The notes: generated by a model not told the origin, from the letters alone. A stretch of 64,000 bases of DNA from a gamma proteobacterium symbiont of Ctena orbiculata (GCA_003058495.1 QBVC01000028.1:40571-104570); one strand, 5' to 3'; counted from the first letter of the stretch, positions 32,625-41,316 are shown. A program made the numbers and translations.

Positions 32625-34096
32625 TGGCTGCCTCCGGAGACGGCTGGCGAGACGGTGGTGATATAGAGGTCGACATCCTGCGCCTGGGCGGCGATGGCCT
32701 GCAGACCGTCGCCGACGGGTGCGATCAGCAGTGCCACGGCAATCATCCCCGCCCCGAACAGCGAGGCGGTCGCCAGTGAAAGTCCCTTGCTCTTGGGTAT
32801 CTCTTCGCTAAGGGTATCCGGCGCGGGATTGCTGTATAGGGTGGCCGCAATGCGGAAGAGATAGCTTGCCTCCACCACGGTGGCGAGCAGGAAGACCGTA
32901 AGACCGAGTAGATAGAGCGGCTCGACCTGTGCGGCCAGTTCGGTGATCAGGACGAATTTCGCCCAGAATCCGGGAAGCGGGGGCATGCCCACCAGGGAGA
33001 GGGAGAAGAGCACGAAGAGTACCGCCCCCAGCGGCGAGGCCTTGGCGCTGCCGCGCAGGCGCTCCAGGGCGCCGCCCCAGTCCTCGGCGAGCATGAACAG
33101 GCCCGACTTGATGATCAGGTGGTGCAGGGCGAGGGCCAATACGGCAAGCATCCCCTTGCCGTCCGGCAGGGCCATGGCGATGAAGATCATCCCCAGCTGA
33201 CCGATGGAGGAGAAGGCCAGCATGCGTTTCATCTCCTTGGCGCGCCAGGCCGCCAACTCACCGCTGATCACGCCGAGGATGCCGAGAATCAGGATGACCT
33301 GGGCCGCCTCGGGCTGATGAAAGATCAACAGCAGCAGGCGCAGGATGATCAGCAGTGCCAGCTTGGACAACAGACCGGCGAGAAAGGCGGAGAGCCTGGT
33401 CGAGGCGGTGGCGTAGATCTCCGGCACCCAGGTGTTGACCGGAAAGAGCTCGGCCTTGACCCCGATCCCGATCAGGATGGCGAGAAAGGCGGTGAGGCCC
33501 AGGCTGTTGTTCAGCTGCGCCGGGGCGAGCTGGGCCAGATGGGCGAGATTGAGGGTGCCCGTCTGGCTGTAGATCAGGGCGATGCCGAACAGGGTCAGCA
33601 CCGAACCGATGCCGCTGAGTATCAGGTAGCGCAGGGTGGCCACATAGGCGGCGCCGCTTCCCGATGCGCTCGCCAGGCCGAAGGTGGCCACCGCGGCCAG
33701 TTCGTAGAAGACGTAGAGATTGAACAGGTCGCCGGAGAGGGCAAGCCCGGTGGAGGCGGCCACCAGCAGCAGCATCAGGGACTGGCGGCGGGCGCTCTCC
33801 TGGTCCAGGGTAAAGGGCCAGAAGACGAGCCCGAGCAGCTGTACGGCAAAGGCGAAGAGCAGGGCGAGGGAGTCGACATAGAGGTTGATCCCCAGGGGCG
33901 GGGCAAAGCCGCCGATGGCGATGGAGAGAGGCTGGGCGAATCCACTGAGCCAGAGTTCGGCGACAGTCCAGCAGCCGTAGACCAAGATAGCAGGTCCGCT
34001 CCAAAGGGCGATTGCCACCGAGCTGCGCATCAGCACCGGCAACAGGAAAGCGCCGAGCAACGGCAGCGCTATGGTCAGCACCAGATTGGTGCTCAT
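32621..34096 (-). CDS. MrpD/NuoN-like antiporter subunit (MbxH position)
   Basis: A 491-residue polytopic protein of the same antiporter family. The helix-5 glutamate lies in LYVFYELAAVATFGLA, and the TM7-8 region includes LFPVNTWVPEIYATAS with a conserved Lys just before (GVKAELFPVNTW). The order after a NuoK-like subunit and its length correspond to MrpD and MbhH/MbxH. It is expected to move Na+ or H+. ATGA-type overlaps of 4 nt exist with genes on both sides, supporting a single polycistronic message. Confidence 0.9.
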   Translation of the reverse strand: MSTNLVLTIALPLLGAFLLPVLMRSSVAIALWSGPAILVYGCWTVAELWLSGFAQPLSIAIGGFAPPLGINLYVDSLALLFAFAVQLLGLVFWPFTLDQESARRQSLMLLLVAASTGLALSGDLFNLYVFYELAAVATFGLASASGSGAAYVATLRYLILSGIGSVLTLFGIALIYSQTGTLNLAHLAQLAPAQLNNSLGLTAFLAILIGIGVKAELFPVNTWVPEIYATASTRLSAFLAGLLSKLALLIILRLLLLIFHQPEAAQVILILGILGVISGELAAWRAKEMKRMLAFSSIGQLGMIFIAMALPDGKGMLAVLALALHHLIIKSGLFMLAEDWGGALERLRGSAKASPLGAVLFVLFSLSLVGMPPLPGFWAKFVLITELAAQVEPLYLLGLTVFLLATVVEASYLFRIAATLYSNPAPDTLSEEIPKSKGLSLATASLFGAGMIAVALLIAPVGDGLQAIAAQAQDVDLYITTVSPAVSGGSQ

Positions 34097-34572
34097 GGTG
34101 AATCTCCCCGCATATTGATCTGATCGGCGGGTAGGGTCGGCAGCGGGCGTTCACCCAGCGGCGCCTCCTGACTGATGTCTCTCGGCGCGCCCAGGGTGGC
34201 GGCAATCTCCGCGTCCATCCGTTCGGCCGCCTCCTTTCTATCCAGGGTGGCAAAACGCTGGCGGATGCGAATCAGGATACTCACGGCAAGGGCCTGGATG
34301 CCGACCCCGATGACGATGGCGGTGAGTACCAGCGCCTGGGGCACCGGATCGACCATCGCGGCGGGTTCCGCCCGGGAGGTCAGGATCGGCGCCACCGCGT
34401 CCCAGCGGTAACCGGCCAGCACCAGCATCAGATTGGCGCCCGCCTCTGCGATGACCAGCGCCAGCACCATGCGGAAGAGGTGGGAGGAGAGGACCACGCC
34501 GGCCAGACCGATCGCAATCAGGCCGATGGCCGTAGTGTAGAGGATGAGTTCGGGAGTGACGGCCGGGATCAT
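34093..34572 (-). CDS. MrpC/NuoK-like subunit
   Basis: A 159-residue membrane protein with three helices (about 9-28, 33-55, 88-112). The second helix carries the conserved Glu in VLALVIAEAGANLMLVL, and PQALVLTAIVIGVGIQAL is the MrpC/MbhG signature of helix 3. The hydrophilic C-terminal tail of about 45 residues, rich in Arg, Glu and Pro, is longer than in typical MrpC. It overlaps both neighbours by 4 nt. Confidence 0.9.
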   Translation of the reverse strand: MIPAVTPELILYTTAIGLIAIGLAGVVLSSHLFRMVLALVIAEAGANLMLVLAGYRWDAVAPILTSRAEPAAMVDPVPQALVLTAIVIGVGIQALAVSILIRIRQRFATLDRKEAAERMDAEIAATLGAPRDISQEAPLGERPLPTLPADQINMRGDSP

Positions 34573-35255
34573 TGCGGCGCCTCTGTCTGAATCAACCGCG
34601 ACAACAGGCTCGCCAGCTCGGCGCCTACCTTCAGGCCGACCGCGAGATAGAGCAGCGGCAGGGTGCCGGCGGAGACGAGTTGGCCCAGGGTGTCCTGAAT
34701 CAGCATGGGTTGGAGAAACGCCTTACCCTCCAGCATTGCGAACAGGCCGATGAGAATGAAACTGGCGCCGGCGAAACCTTCGATCAGACTCAGGCTCTTG
34801 TGGTGCAGTCTGGCGCCGGGTCGGGCCAGCAGGGGGAGGAAGAAGGCCGCCGCCAGTATGACGCCCCCCTGAAATCCGCCACCGGGGGTCAGGTGGCCGT
34901 GAAAGATGATGTAGAAACCGATGGTCATCATCAACGGAAAGAGCAGCGAGCCCCCTGATTGGAGAATAAACCCCCCCTTGGTCTGGGTACCTGCCGTGGT
35001 GTGGCGGCGTCCCAGTACGAGACCGGCGGAGACAGCGGATGCGAAGAGGATCGATAGCTCCCCCAGGGTATCGATGGCACGATAACCCAGGACGACGGAA
35101 GTGACGATGTTGGCGGCCCCCGTCTGCTGTGGCGCATGGGCCTGTATCTCGCTGCCGATGAGCATCGGCGGGGCGCCGAAATCGAGTCCGCTGGCAACCG
35201 CGAGCAGCATGAAGCCCAATCCTCCAGCGAAAAGCAGACCGGTGAGACTACCCAT
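34569..35255 (-). CDS. MrpB (MnhB)-domain membrane subunit
   Basis: A 228-residue membrane protein from ATG 35255, which overlaps the upstream stop by 8 nt and has GGAGAA just before it; the open frame further upstream is antisense-like and is discarded. The N-terminal part corresponds to the short MbhE-like region (AANIVTSVVLGYRAIDTLGE). The C-terminal two thirds is the MnhB domain, recognised by FYIIFHGHLTPGGGFQGG and later LLYLAVGLKVG. It is thus a fused MbhE-MbhF as in MbxF. It is needed for the Na+/H+ exchange module. Confidence 0.9.
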   Translation of the reverse strand: MGSLTGLLFAGGLGFMLLAVASGLDFGAPPMLIGSEIQAHAPQQTGAANIVTSVVLGYRAIDTLGELSILFASAVSAGLVLGRRHTTAGTQTKGGFILQSGGSLLFPLMMTIGFYIIFHGHLTPGGGFQGGVILAAAFFLPLLARPGARLHHKSLSLIEGFAGASFILIGLFAMLEGKAFLQPMLIQDTLGQLVSAGTLPLLYLAVGLKVGAELASLLSRLIQTEAPQ

Positions 35256-35556
35256 CCCGATTCTCCACATGATGCTCCAGCAGGTTGGTCTTCGTCTTCG
35301 AGCCGTCCAGCCTCCAAAGGCCGAGGCGACGCAGGGCAAGTGCCAGGATCAGGCTGCTCAATCCGACCCCGACGGCGGCTTCCGTCATGGCAACGTCAGG
35401 CGCTCGCAGCAAGGCGAAGATCAGCGCCAGCCCGAGCGAGACCACAGAGGCGGCGGCGACCGCGGCGATATGGTTTTTCACCAGCAATACCATCACCGCG
35501 GCGCTCAGCATGGTCACCGCCAGGAGCAGCAGAATCCAGAGTTCGATCTCGCTCAT
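35248..35556 (-). CDS. MbhD-like DUF4040 subunit (C-terminal MrpA segment)
   Basis: A 102-residue membrane protein with three helices. The pattern VVSLGLALIFALLRAPDVAM followed by TEAAVGVGLSSLILALALRR is the conserved piece corresponding to the C-terminal MrpA region and to stand-alone MbhD/MbxD. It sits between the MrpG and MrpB genes, as mbxD does. It overlaps the MrpG gene by 4 nt and the MrpB gene by 8 nt. Confidence 0.88.
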   Translation of the reverse strand: MSEIELWILLLLAVTMLSAAVMVLLVKNHIAAVAAASVVSLGLALIFALLRAPDVAMTEAAVGVGLSSLILALALRRLGLWRLDGSKTKTNLLEHHVENRDG

Positions 35557-35870
35557 GAGCGCTCCCGTCCCGAGTTCGCCTGTTCGCTACCTTTCCATGG
35601 CTTCACCCCCGCCATCAGCAAGGCCCTGGCGATGGTGGAGGAGCCGATGGGGTTGGTGACCAGGATCATCAGGGCGATGATAAGCAGCTTGGACCACCAT
35701 TGCGGATAGAGCAGGCCGATGCCAAGCAGCAGCGACAGGGCCCCCAGGGTCACCGCCTTGGTGCCGGCCTGGATCCGGTTGTAGACGTCCGGCATGCGCA
35801 CCAGGCCCAGGGCCCCCAGCAGGGTAAAGGCCGCTCCCAGGAGGAGGATCAGATCAGCCAGCAGCCTCAT
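35553..35870 (-). CDS. MrpG-like subunit
   Basis: A 105-residue protein with three hydrophobic helices. LLGAAFTLLGALGLVRMPDV followed by YNRIQAGTKAVTLG is the diagnostic MnhG/MrpG signature (GxxR.PDxYxRxHAxxKaxTLG). It is expected in the inner membrane as part of the ion-translocating module. It overlaps its neighbours by 4 nt each. The basic C-terminal tail is short, as in the family. Confidence 0.92.
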   Translation of the reverse strand: MRLLADLILLLGAAFTLLGALGLVRMPDVYNRIQAGTKAVTLGALSLLLGIGLLYPQWWSKLLIIALMILVTNPIGSSTIARALLMAGVKPWKGSEQANSGRERS

Positions 35871-36133
35871 GATCCGTTTCCCTCGATGGCGCGGGCGATG
35901 GCGACAACGCCGACAAAGGCCAGGGTGCCGTATATCAGTGCGACATCCAGATAGAGCGCACTCCCCAGCAGCGCGGCCAGCACCACCAGGCCCGAGGTTG
36001 TTATCACCGCCAATGTGTCCGCCGCCACGACCCGGTCCGGCGCGGTTGGTCCGAGCAACAACCTAAACAGGCTCAGTAAAACCGCTCCGCCCAGCATCGC
36101 AAGGGCGACTGTTTCCAAAATGGTCAAGGTCAT
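35867..36133 (-). CDS. MrpF-like subunit
   Basis: An 88-residue three-helix membrane protein. The conserved MnhF motif is seen as LLLGPTAPDRVVAADTLAVI near 25-44 (R..GPt..DRvvA.D), and LYLDVALIYGTLAFVGVVAI near the C-terminus. It is part of the Mrp-type module at the promoter-proximal end of the operon and overlaps the MrpE and MrpG genes by 4 nt. Confidence 0.92.
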   Translation of the reverse strand: MTLTILETVALAMLGGAVLLSLFRLLLGPTAPDRVVAADTLAVITTSGLVVLAALLGSALYLDVALIYGTLAFVGVVAIARAIEGNGS

Positions 36134-36657
36134 TTAACGAAGCCCACCAGATGACGTTCAAATTTGCTTGTTATATCGCGGGTTGCGCTCTCGATGTCAC
36201 TTCCCGGGGGAATATCGACCCAGTGCACCAGGATGCTGTCACCGCGCAGGTCGACAGTCAGCGTGCCCGGGGTCAGGGTAATACTGTTTGCCAGTATCAG
36301 TCGACCCAGTGAGGATTCTAACTGGGTTTTGACTTCAACTACACCGGGGCGTAAGGGGAGAGAGGGAGAGAGTACTCTGCGAGCCATGTCGAAGTTGGCG
36401 CGTATGAGTTCCAGCAGAAAGATCCCAAGGTAGGAGAGAAAGGGAGGAATTGCGCCAGGCGTGAGGCGCAACCCGGCAAAAAGCGGGAGATGGGGCCGGC
36501 TCGCCAGGGTTACCACCGCAGCCACGGCCAGGCCGGCGAGCAGCTCAGCGATTTCGAGACTGGCCGTGAGCATGAGCCAGAGCAAAAATACCAGTACGAA
36601 GAGAAACAGACCGTGGGAGAACTGGGCTTGTTGTTGGGGAAGGGGGTTGCTTGACAT
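36130..36657 (-). CDS. MrpE-like subunit, first gene of the Mbx-like operon
   Basis: A 175-residue protein. Two or three N-terminal helices (about 15-60) are followed by a cytoplasmic domain with the MnhE features FLLELIRANFDMARRVLSPS, GRLILANSITLTPGTLTVDL and ILVHWVDIP. AAGGTGA lies 9 nt before the ATG, a good ribosome binding site at the head of the transcription unit. MrpE is needed for assembly of Mrp antiporters; the equivalent archaeal gene is mbxA. Confidence 0.9.
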   Translation of the reverse strand: MSSNPLPQQQAQFSHGLFLFVLVFLLWLMLTASLEIAELLAGLAVAAVVTLASRPHLPLFAGLRLTPGAIPPFLSYLGIFLLELIRANFDMARRVLSPSLPLRPGVVEVKTQLESSLGRLILANSITLTPGTLTVDLRGDSILVHWVDIPPGSDIESATRDITSKFERHLVGFVK

Positions 36658-36950
36658 CCGCTAACTCACCTTGGGCTAATCATCAGTCGATCATCCATGT
36701 GTCGACAGTTTAAAGTATAAACGAGGAATCAGAGATTGCGCTGACACGGCAAGCGATGGTTCAGCGATTAACCGGTAAATTTTAGTGTTTTCTGTATCCT
36801 ACATTTTGTTGGGGCATTTGGTGCTTGGCTATGAATGGTACTATATCAACATCTCATTATTACTCTTTTATGTCATTTTTGTTGACAAAAAAGCAAAAGG
36901 ATAGCTTGCATTGCTCGTAGCGTAATTGTCCTAGATCTTGGTCAGGAAAG
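36658..36950 (-). promoter_or_regulatory. Upstream region of the Mbx-like operon
   Basis: This 293-nt AT-rich gap has no gene. On the minus strand TATACT (36714-36719) could be a -10 box about 57 nt before the MrpE start, but no good -35 hexamer is seen at 16-18 nt, which may mean an activator-dependent promoter. No clear FNR-type or sigma-54 site was found. Confidence 0.3.
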
Positions 36951-37205
36951 CTATCTCTTGCTGGATTTGCGAATTTGAATATCGGGACTGATTCTGAGGA
37001 TACCATCTTCACCCAATACCCCAACCGCCTGATCTTGCCTGTTCTTCATGAGCGTAGTGCCGGTTCCCTCAGTCGCTCTCCTGATACAGATCAATTTCCA
37101 ACCGAATTTTTTTAGAATTGACAGCCCGTCCACCTGCCTCTCGTTGATATATTTTTCCGGAGAAGCCGGGATAGGTCCTTTCCCCAAACGCTTATCATAA
37201 AACAT
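36951..37205 (-). CDS. Small hypothetical protein
   Basis: An 84-residue protein from ATG 37205, with TTTAGGAAAAA as ribosome binding site. The frame remains open further upstream but that part lies antisense to the neighbouring gene. The sequence is basic (KKFGWKLICIRRATEG) with a beta-rich C-terminus (VGVLGEDGILRISPDI). No family is recognised. It is divergent from the small gene at 37309. Confidence 0.5.
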   Translation of the reverse strand: MFYDKRLGKGPIPASPEKYINERQVDGLSILKKFGWKLICIRRATEGTGTTLMKNRQDQAVGVLGEDGILRISPDIQIRKSSKR

Positions 37206-37308
37206 TTTGTTTTTTCCTAAAAAATCAATACTTGCTACTAACCGGGGAGAATCGTGTCGTGTATTAATATACTGCCACCGCCGAAACGGGTGCCAGCCCC
37301 CTGTCAAA

Positions 37309-37542
37309 ATGATAGCGCAAATTCATCAAGTTGATAGCCCTGATCTATTTGGGCGTATGCCAAATGCACCTGACCGACCGGTTTGGCGTATCGAGCCGAC
37401 TGGGGCGAGTCAGGATGGTCCGGGCCGCTTCCTGGTCATCGATGGCTCGTTGCCGGGGTGCGGATTACGCATCACGGCCTCACTGGAAGATAAGCGATTG
37501 GTAATGTTGCCCGATGAGATCGGCGCTACACCCGATACTTGA
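37309..37542 (+). CDS. Small hypothetical protein
   Basis: A 77-residue frame from ATG 37309 with no strong ribosome binding site. The composition is that of a small folded beta protein (GPGRFLVIDGSLPGCGLRI, then KRLVMLPDEIG). Its last 17 nt overlap the end of the convergent cysteine-rich gene, so one of the two ends may be misread. No family is recognised. Confidence 0.4.
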   Translation: MIAQIHQVDSPDLFGRMPNAPDRPVWRIEPTGASQDGPGRFLVIDGSLPGCGLRITASLEDKRLVMLPDEIGATPDT

Positions 37543-37777
37543 TCATGATCTCTCTGCGGATAGGGCATCCGCAGACTGCGCCGCTGCCAAAGGAGACCTT
37601 GTAACCGCACTCGGTGCATTGGTCGTTGAACATCAAGAGAATTGCGCCGTCTCCAGCCACGAAATCGATTTTACAGAGCTGGTGTTCGGGATCGTTTAAA
37701 CAGAGATGGCATAGTTTGCAGCGGTCGGCTTGCTCGATGATCCGTGGTTCAATTACATATTGTTTATTGTTGTCCAT
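37526..37777 (-). CDS. Small cysteine-rich protein, possible metal or Fe-S binder
   Basis: An 83-residue protein from ATG 37777, chosen because GGAGG lies 6 nt upstream. It has eight or more cysteines in three groups: CKLCHLC with a later C (HQLCKID), CTECGY and CGCPIR. The spacing resembles a zinc-ribbon or a small ferredoxin-like protein but matches no family I can name. The protein is otherwise acidic and without signal peptide. Redox or metal binding in the cytoplasm is inference. Confidence 0.6.
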   Translation of the reverse strand: MDNNKQYVIEPRIIEQADRCKLCHLCLNDPEHQLCKIDFVAGDGAILLMFNDQCTECGYKVSFGSGAVCGCPIRREIMIKYRV

Positions 37778-38062
37778 AACCACCCTCCGCCTCTGGAACA
37801 GATTGCCTCAGGTATATTGAAAATTATAACGCCGTTAACACTGCGCTGCATTAATAACAGTCAATAAGCGCAACAAAATATCACAGTAATTTAATTCATC
37901 TGCTAACATACAGGGTGCTGAGGCCAGTACTTATTCGTGCAGTAATAAAATTTATGATAGTTGCTGAAGGTCGCCAGTAGATAACAGATCACAGCAACAG
38001 ACTTGCCTGCACCAACGGGCCTTGCGCCAAGAAACATCAACAGCAGGAAACGGAATATCCAA

Positions 38063-39283
38063 ATGAATGGTCAATTAACTATTTGCGTATTAGGCGCCTC
38101 GGAGACGGTTCTGCCATGGGGGAAATCCTGGGTAAATCATCTGCAGGATGCATTCCTTTCCGAAGGTATTCCTGTGAATGTCTTTGCCACGGGTTCAACG
38201 GGTATTACCTATCAGACTGCACTCTCCCTGGTTGATCCACTCATCGGCAAGAGCTATGCCCAGTTAACGAGCGAAAAGGATCCGGACGTGATCATTATCG
38301 AGCTGGGTATTATCGATGCCATTGTCGCTCCGGTCGGTCGCACCCAAGCTGAGATGATTGCCGATGCGCAGGCCTTATACGGATTTTTCCGCAGCAACAA
38401 TCCGAATGCCTATATCATTTTGTCAAGACTGATACCCTACGACGAAGAACGACATGGCGCACTACCGGTTGCGAGCATCAAGAAGAAGTATTGCAGTCCA
38501 TGGATGCACGAAACCTCCACAATAGCGGGTGATGAAGGTCTCTTCACCTCTGAAGAAGCGGAACTCGGGAAAATCCTGTCCTCGACTATGCAGGATAGAC
38601 TCTCTAACTGGAGGGCCCTCGATGCCGAGTCCCAGGCTTTGGCGGATACTTCTATCAACACGAGTTTTTTCAGACCTTCCAGGATGGGATTGACCACGAG
38701 GGATCGTACCCACCTGAATTCGTTGGGCCACTATTTCGTGCTCTCGAAAATATGGCTGGAGTTTCAGTCGAACAGCGCAATTCGTAGTGCGCTGCCTATC
38801 CTGCAGAACATCAGGGAGATAGGCAATTTTGTCGATTTTGATCTGCTATGGTCAAGCCTGGTCAAGTTGGATGCTGCCCAAGATGGTTACGAGATCGACC
38901 AGAATTTTCTGGATGGTCCCGAGTATCCGGTCTGGGAAGGTTTGTTCGGGCATAACGATCTTATTGTGAATTTTGCCCATTGGGGAAATGTGAGAAGGCC
39001 GGAATTCGGTTATACGGAGGTCATCCATAAGGCATTGGGTGACTATTTCTTCATGTGGGTCTCGAACTTGTGGCCCAAGCAGGAGATGAGGACAAAGTTG
39101 TGGCCCAGTAATGACAGCGAGCCAACGGCCTGGTCGAGTTTTCCCGTACCACGCTTTACCTCCTCTACCGGGGGTTACATCAATATCACACGAAACGCTG
39201 CTGATTTTCCCGAAGGTGTATGGCTGTTGAAGTTTAACGTGGGAAACGATGTCTTCGGACCCTTGCCAATCAATGTCGTGTAG
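38063..39283 (+). CDS. SGNH-hydrolase-like protein of unknown function
   Basis: A 406-residue protein from ATG 38063, with AGGAAACGGA upstream; an earlier in-frame ATG at 38003 adds 20 residues without support. It opens with TICVLGASETVLPWGKSW, matching SGNH block I with Ser in GASET in place of GDS. IIIELGIIDAI corresponds to block III, and DRTHLNSLGH fits the block V DxxH dyad near residue 215. The C-terminal 180 residues have no recognisable domain and are beta-rich. There is no signal peptide. Neighbours give no hint; the esterase activity is unproven. Confidence 0.55.
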   Translation: MNGQLTICVLGASETVLPWGKSWVNHLQDAFLSEGIPVNVFATGSTGITYQTALSLVDPLIGKSYAQLTSEKDPDVIIIELGIIDAIVAPVGRTQAEMIADAQALYGFFRSNNPNAYIILSRLIPYDEERHGALPVASIKKKYCSPWMHETSTIAGDEGLFTSEEAELGKILSSTMQDRLSNWRALDAESQALADTSINTSFFRPSRMGLTTRDRTHLNSLGHYFVLSKIWLEFQSNSAIRSALPILQNIREIGNFVDFDLLWSSLVKLDAAQDGYEIDQNFLDGPEYPVWEGLFGHNDLIVNFAHWGNVRRPEFGYTEVIHKALGDYFFMWVSNLWPKQEMRTKLWPSNDSEPTAWSSFPVPRFTSSTGGYINITRNAADFPEGVWLLKFNVGNDVFGPLPINVV

Positions 39284-39389
39284 CTATGTTGCACTGAATG
39301 TTACCCGGCATTCACTGGCTTGATGGCCGCGCAGCTGTCTTAGCCGAGACTCCTCGTCTACGAGGGTGAATCAGGTCAAATTCAGGGAC

Positions 39390-39935
39390 TTAATGGTGTA
39401 GGGGATGGATGATTTCTTTGCTTGAAAGGACTTCACTATCAAAGGGGTTCGAGTAGCGGTCTGAAATGGATGTGAGAGATAACTTGGAGCTTACAACAGA
39501 GCGTTTGCTGTTCTTGCCGTTAACGCACTCAAGACCGTGCAGGGTCGGTCCGTAGGGCCAGTCGTTGATCGATACACCCCAGATATTTACATAGTGTTTG
39601 CTCGACCCGGAGAGCAGATCGAAACGCTTGTTCGACTCAAATCCCCTGTAATAGGTTACAACCGGGGTATTCGAGTGGGGTGCATCTTCAATCAGTGCTT
39701 CTATTCGGCTGCAACTTATGAGATTGGCGAAAAAGTAGACCCTGAGTCTGTCGTTGTCGTAGGTGTGCCTCGAACCGTTGTCTTCAATGCGAGTGCCTTC
39801 CAATTCACGGTTGACCAAGAATGTGTAGCGGACATTGTCGTTGACGTTGATCCCCGCATGCATAAGCAACCCGGATCTATCGTCCAGACTGATGATTGGA
39901 CCTTCGAACGTGTAGTAGGTGATCATGGTTGTCAC
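39390..39935 (-). CDS. Hypothetical protein
   Basis: A 181-residue protein with no signal peptide or membrane segment. The N-terminal 110 residues are beta-rich with many Tyr, Asp and Asn (RYTFLVNRELEG, VVTYYRGFESNKRF), and the tail is Ser-rich. No family is recognised. It is convergent with the SGNH-like gene and has lower GC than the housekeeping genes nearby, suggesting accessory DNA. Confidence 0.5.
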   Translation of the reverse strand: MTTMITYYTFEGPIISLDDRSGLLMHAGINVNDNVRYTFLVNRELEGTRIEDNGSRHTYDNDRLRVYFFANLISCSRIEALIEDAPHSNTPVVTYYRGFESNKRFDLLSGSSKHYVNIWGVSINDWPYGPTLHGLECVNGKNSKRSVVSSKLSLTSISDRYSNPFDSEVLSSKEIIHPLHH

Positions 39936-40257
39936 TGCATGCTAAATACTACTTTTCTGGACTCATAAGCGTTTCGGCGTTGATCTGTTTTCGTTACGAA
40001 ATCCTGTCTTTAAGAAAAATGCAATATTTATACCCGGAAGCCAATAGTCTTTAAAAACAGTAAGATAAGATTACCTAATTAAAACAGTCTGTTAAAATTT
40101 CCGACATTAATTCCTAAAATGGAACAATAACTGTTCACCCCTTCTCACTAATCGATATCCACTCAGGTCAGCTGCGGAAGGATCTGATCTAAGCGCGGAA
40201 AATCGGCTTATGAGCGAATCGGGAATCAACTCTCCTGGTTGCCGGTTAACCCGCTCC

Positions 40258-40431
40258 TCAATTGTCATCTCCGAGCGCGATCTCTTTCAGCCTGATGCAT
40301 GAGAAGGAACAGATGGCGATATGCATCACCGGGGTATTGGATTCGGCAGCGGGTTGAAAAAGCATCCCGCAATCAACATCCAGCTCGGCCCTGGATGACC
40401 TGATCGAAGGGAAGGCCTGGGTGACTGTCAC
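40258..40431 (-). CDS. Possible 57-residue small protein in a gene-poor gap
   Basis: In the 600-nt gap 39936-40536 the minus strand has an open frame from GTG 40431 to TGA 40260-40258. Its sequence (MTVTQAFPSIRSS start; PVMHIAICSFSCIRLKEIAL later) has protein-like composition but no ribosome binding site or known family. It may be a remnant. I see nothing else coding in the gap apart from the terminator before tRNA-Asn. Confidence 0.2.
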   Translation of the reverse strand: MTVTQAFPSIRSSRAELDVDCGMLFQPAAESNTPVMHIAICSFSCIRLKEIALGDDN

Positions 40432-40493
40432 CAGGGTTAGGATTGATTAATTCAATCGGTTTCTCAATTGGCCTTTCACGGGCACAATAGAAG

Positions 40494-40528
40494 GCAAAAA
40501 GGCCTACACCATCATGATGTAAGCCTTT
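40494..40528 (-). terminator. Bidirectional hairpin terminator after tRNA-Asn
   Basis: A long stem, AAGGCTTACATCA with TGATGGTGTAGGCCTT, flanked by T-runs on both strands lies just past the 3' end of the tRNA-Asn gene in its direction of transcription. It is well placed to end the tRNA transcript. Confidence 0.75.
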
Positions 40529-40536
40529 GTTTTATA

Positions 40537-40612
40537 TGGCTCCCCGGGACAGGCTCGAACTGCCGACCTAGTGATTAACAGTCACCCGCTCTACCGACTG
40601 AGCTACCGGGGA
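40537..40612 (-). tRNA. tRNA-Asn (GUU)
   Basis: A 76-nt cloverleaf on the minus strand beginning TCCCCGGTAGCTCAG and ending CGGGGAGCCA, with CCA encoded. The anticodon loop is CTGTTAA, i.e. GTT for asparagine; the T loop is TTCGAGC. All four stems pair. Confidence 0.95.
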
Positions 40613-40675
40613 ATTGCTTAAGAGGGGCGCATAATAAAGAGACTGGGCCTTAGCGTCAATAGTTCGACCTTAAAA

Positions 40676-41239
40676 TCAACCGCTGCAGTTGAGCGGTTCA
40701 CCGTTCCACCGCGTCTCCGAAATCCTGACGCGTCCGACGTTGTTTACGATCACCGCCCTGGGTGGAACCTGGTTGCCCGGATCACAGAAGGTGAGGGTCA
40801 GGTTGTATCCGCTGGGCCGGCCGTCACCCTGGTAGACGACAGCGCTGCGACCCTGGCTGGCGTGGATATCGATATCCACGTCATGCCCGGGTTGATGCAC
40901 TCCATGCATTACTTCGCTGCCATCCCGGGCCCTGTTTCGGTTGCTGTCTTCATAGAGGATAAAACCCTGGCTCCAGTCGCTGGATGGTGAGCAGCTCTCA
41001 CCGTCGCCGCTGGGGCAGACGACATGGTGGGTCTCCCTGGCGATCGACAGGGACCGGGCGAGGCGGAAGTGCTGTACAACGCTGTTGATTTCACTGGCCT
41101 GCAGATTCTTTGCCACAAATGAGCGGTAGGAAGGGATAACGATCGTGATCAGGATGGAGAAGATGAGCAGGGTGACGAGCAGTTCCAAAAGTGAAAATCC
41201 CTGCGCTCCTGGGTACGCTTTGTTTACAGTTGGCTGCAT
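40676..41239 (-). CDS. GspH/FimT-type pseudopilin
   Basis: A 187-residue prepilin-like protein. ATG 41239 is chosen because GGAGGGTG lies 8 nt upstream. The short basic leader is followed by the prepilin peptidase site G|FSLLELLVTLLIFSIL with Glu at +5, then a GspH-type domain with DWSQGFILYEDSNRNR and two late cysteines (TFCDPG, LNCSG) that probably form a disulfide. It would be processed by PilD and join a type IV pilus or type II secretion pseudopilus as a minor subunit. No other pilus gene is adjacent. Confidence 0.9.
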   Translation of the reverse strand: MQPTVNKAYPGAQGFSLLELLVTLLIFSILITIVIPSYRSFVAKNLQASEINSVVQHFRLARSLSIARETHHVVCPSGDGESCSPSSDWSQGFILYEDSNRNRARDGSEVMHGVHQPGHDVDIDIHASQGRSAVVYQGDGRPSGYNLTLTFCDPGNQVPPRAVIVNNVGRVRISETRWNGEPLNCSG

Positions 41240-41316
41240 GATTAACACCCTCCATGGCGTATTGACGGGGTGCATCACGCACCCCGTTTATTTGGATTGT
41301 GACGATGCCGGTCTTA

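Noticed and set aside
24908..36657. Respiratory complex I (nuo) or a group 4 [NiFe] hydrogenase
   Set aside because: NuoE/F/G are absent, Mrp-type subunits are present, and two of four [NiFe] cysteines are replaced; no maturation genes.
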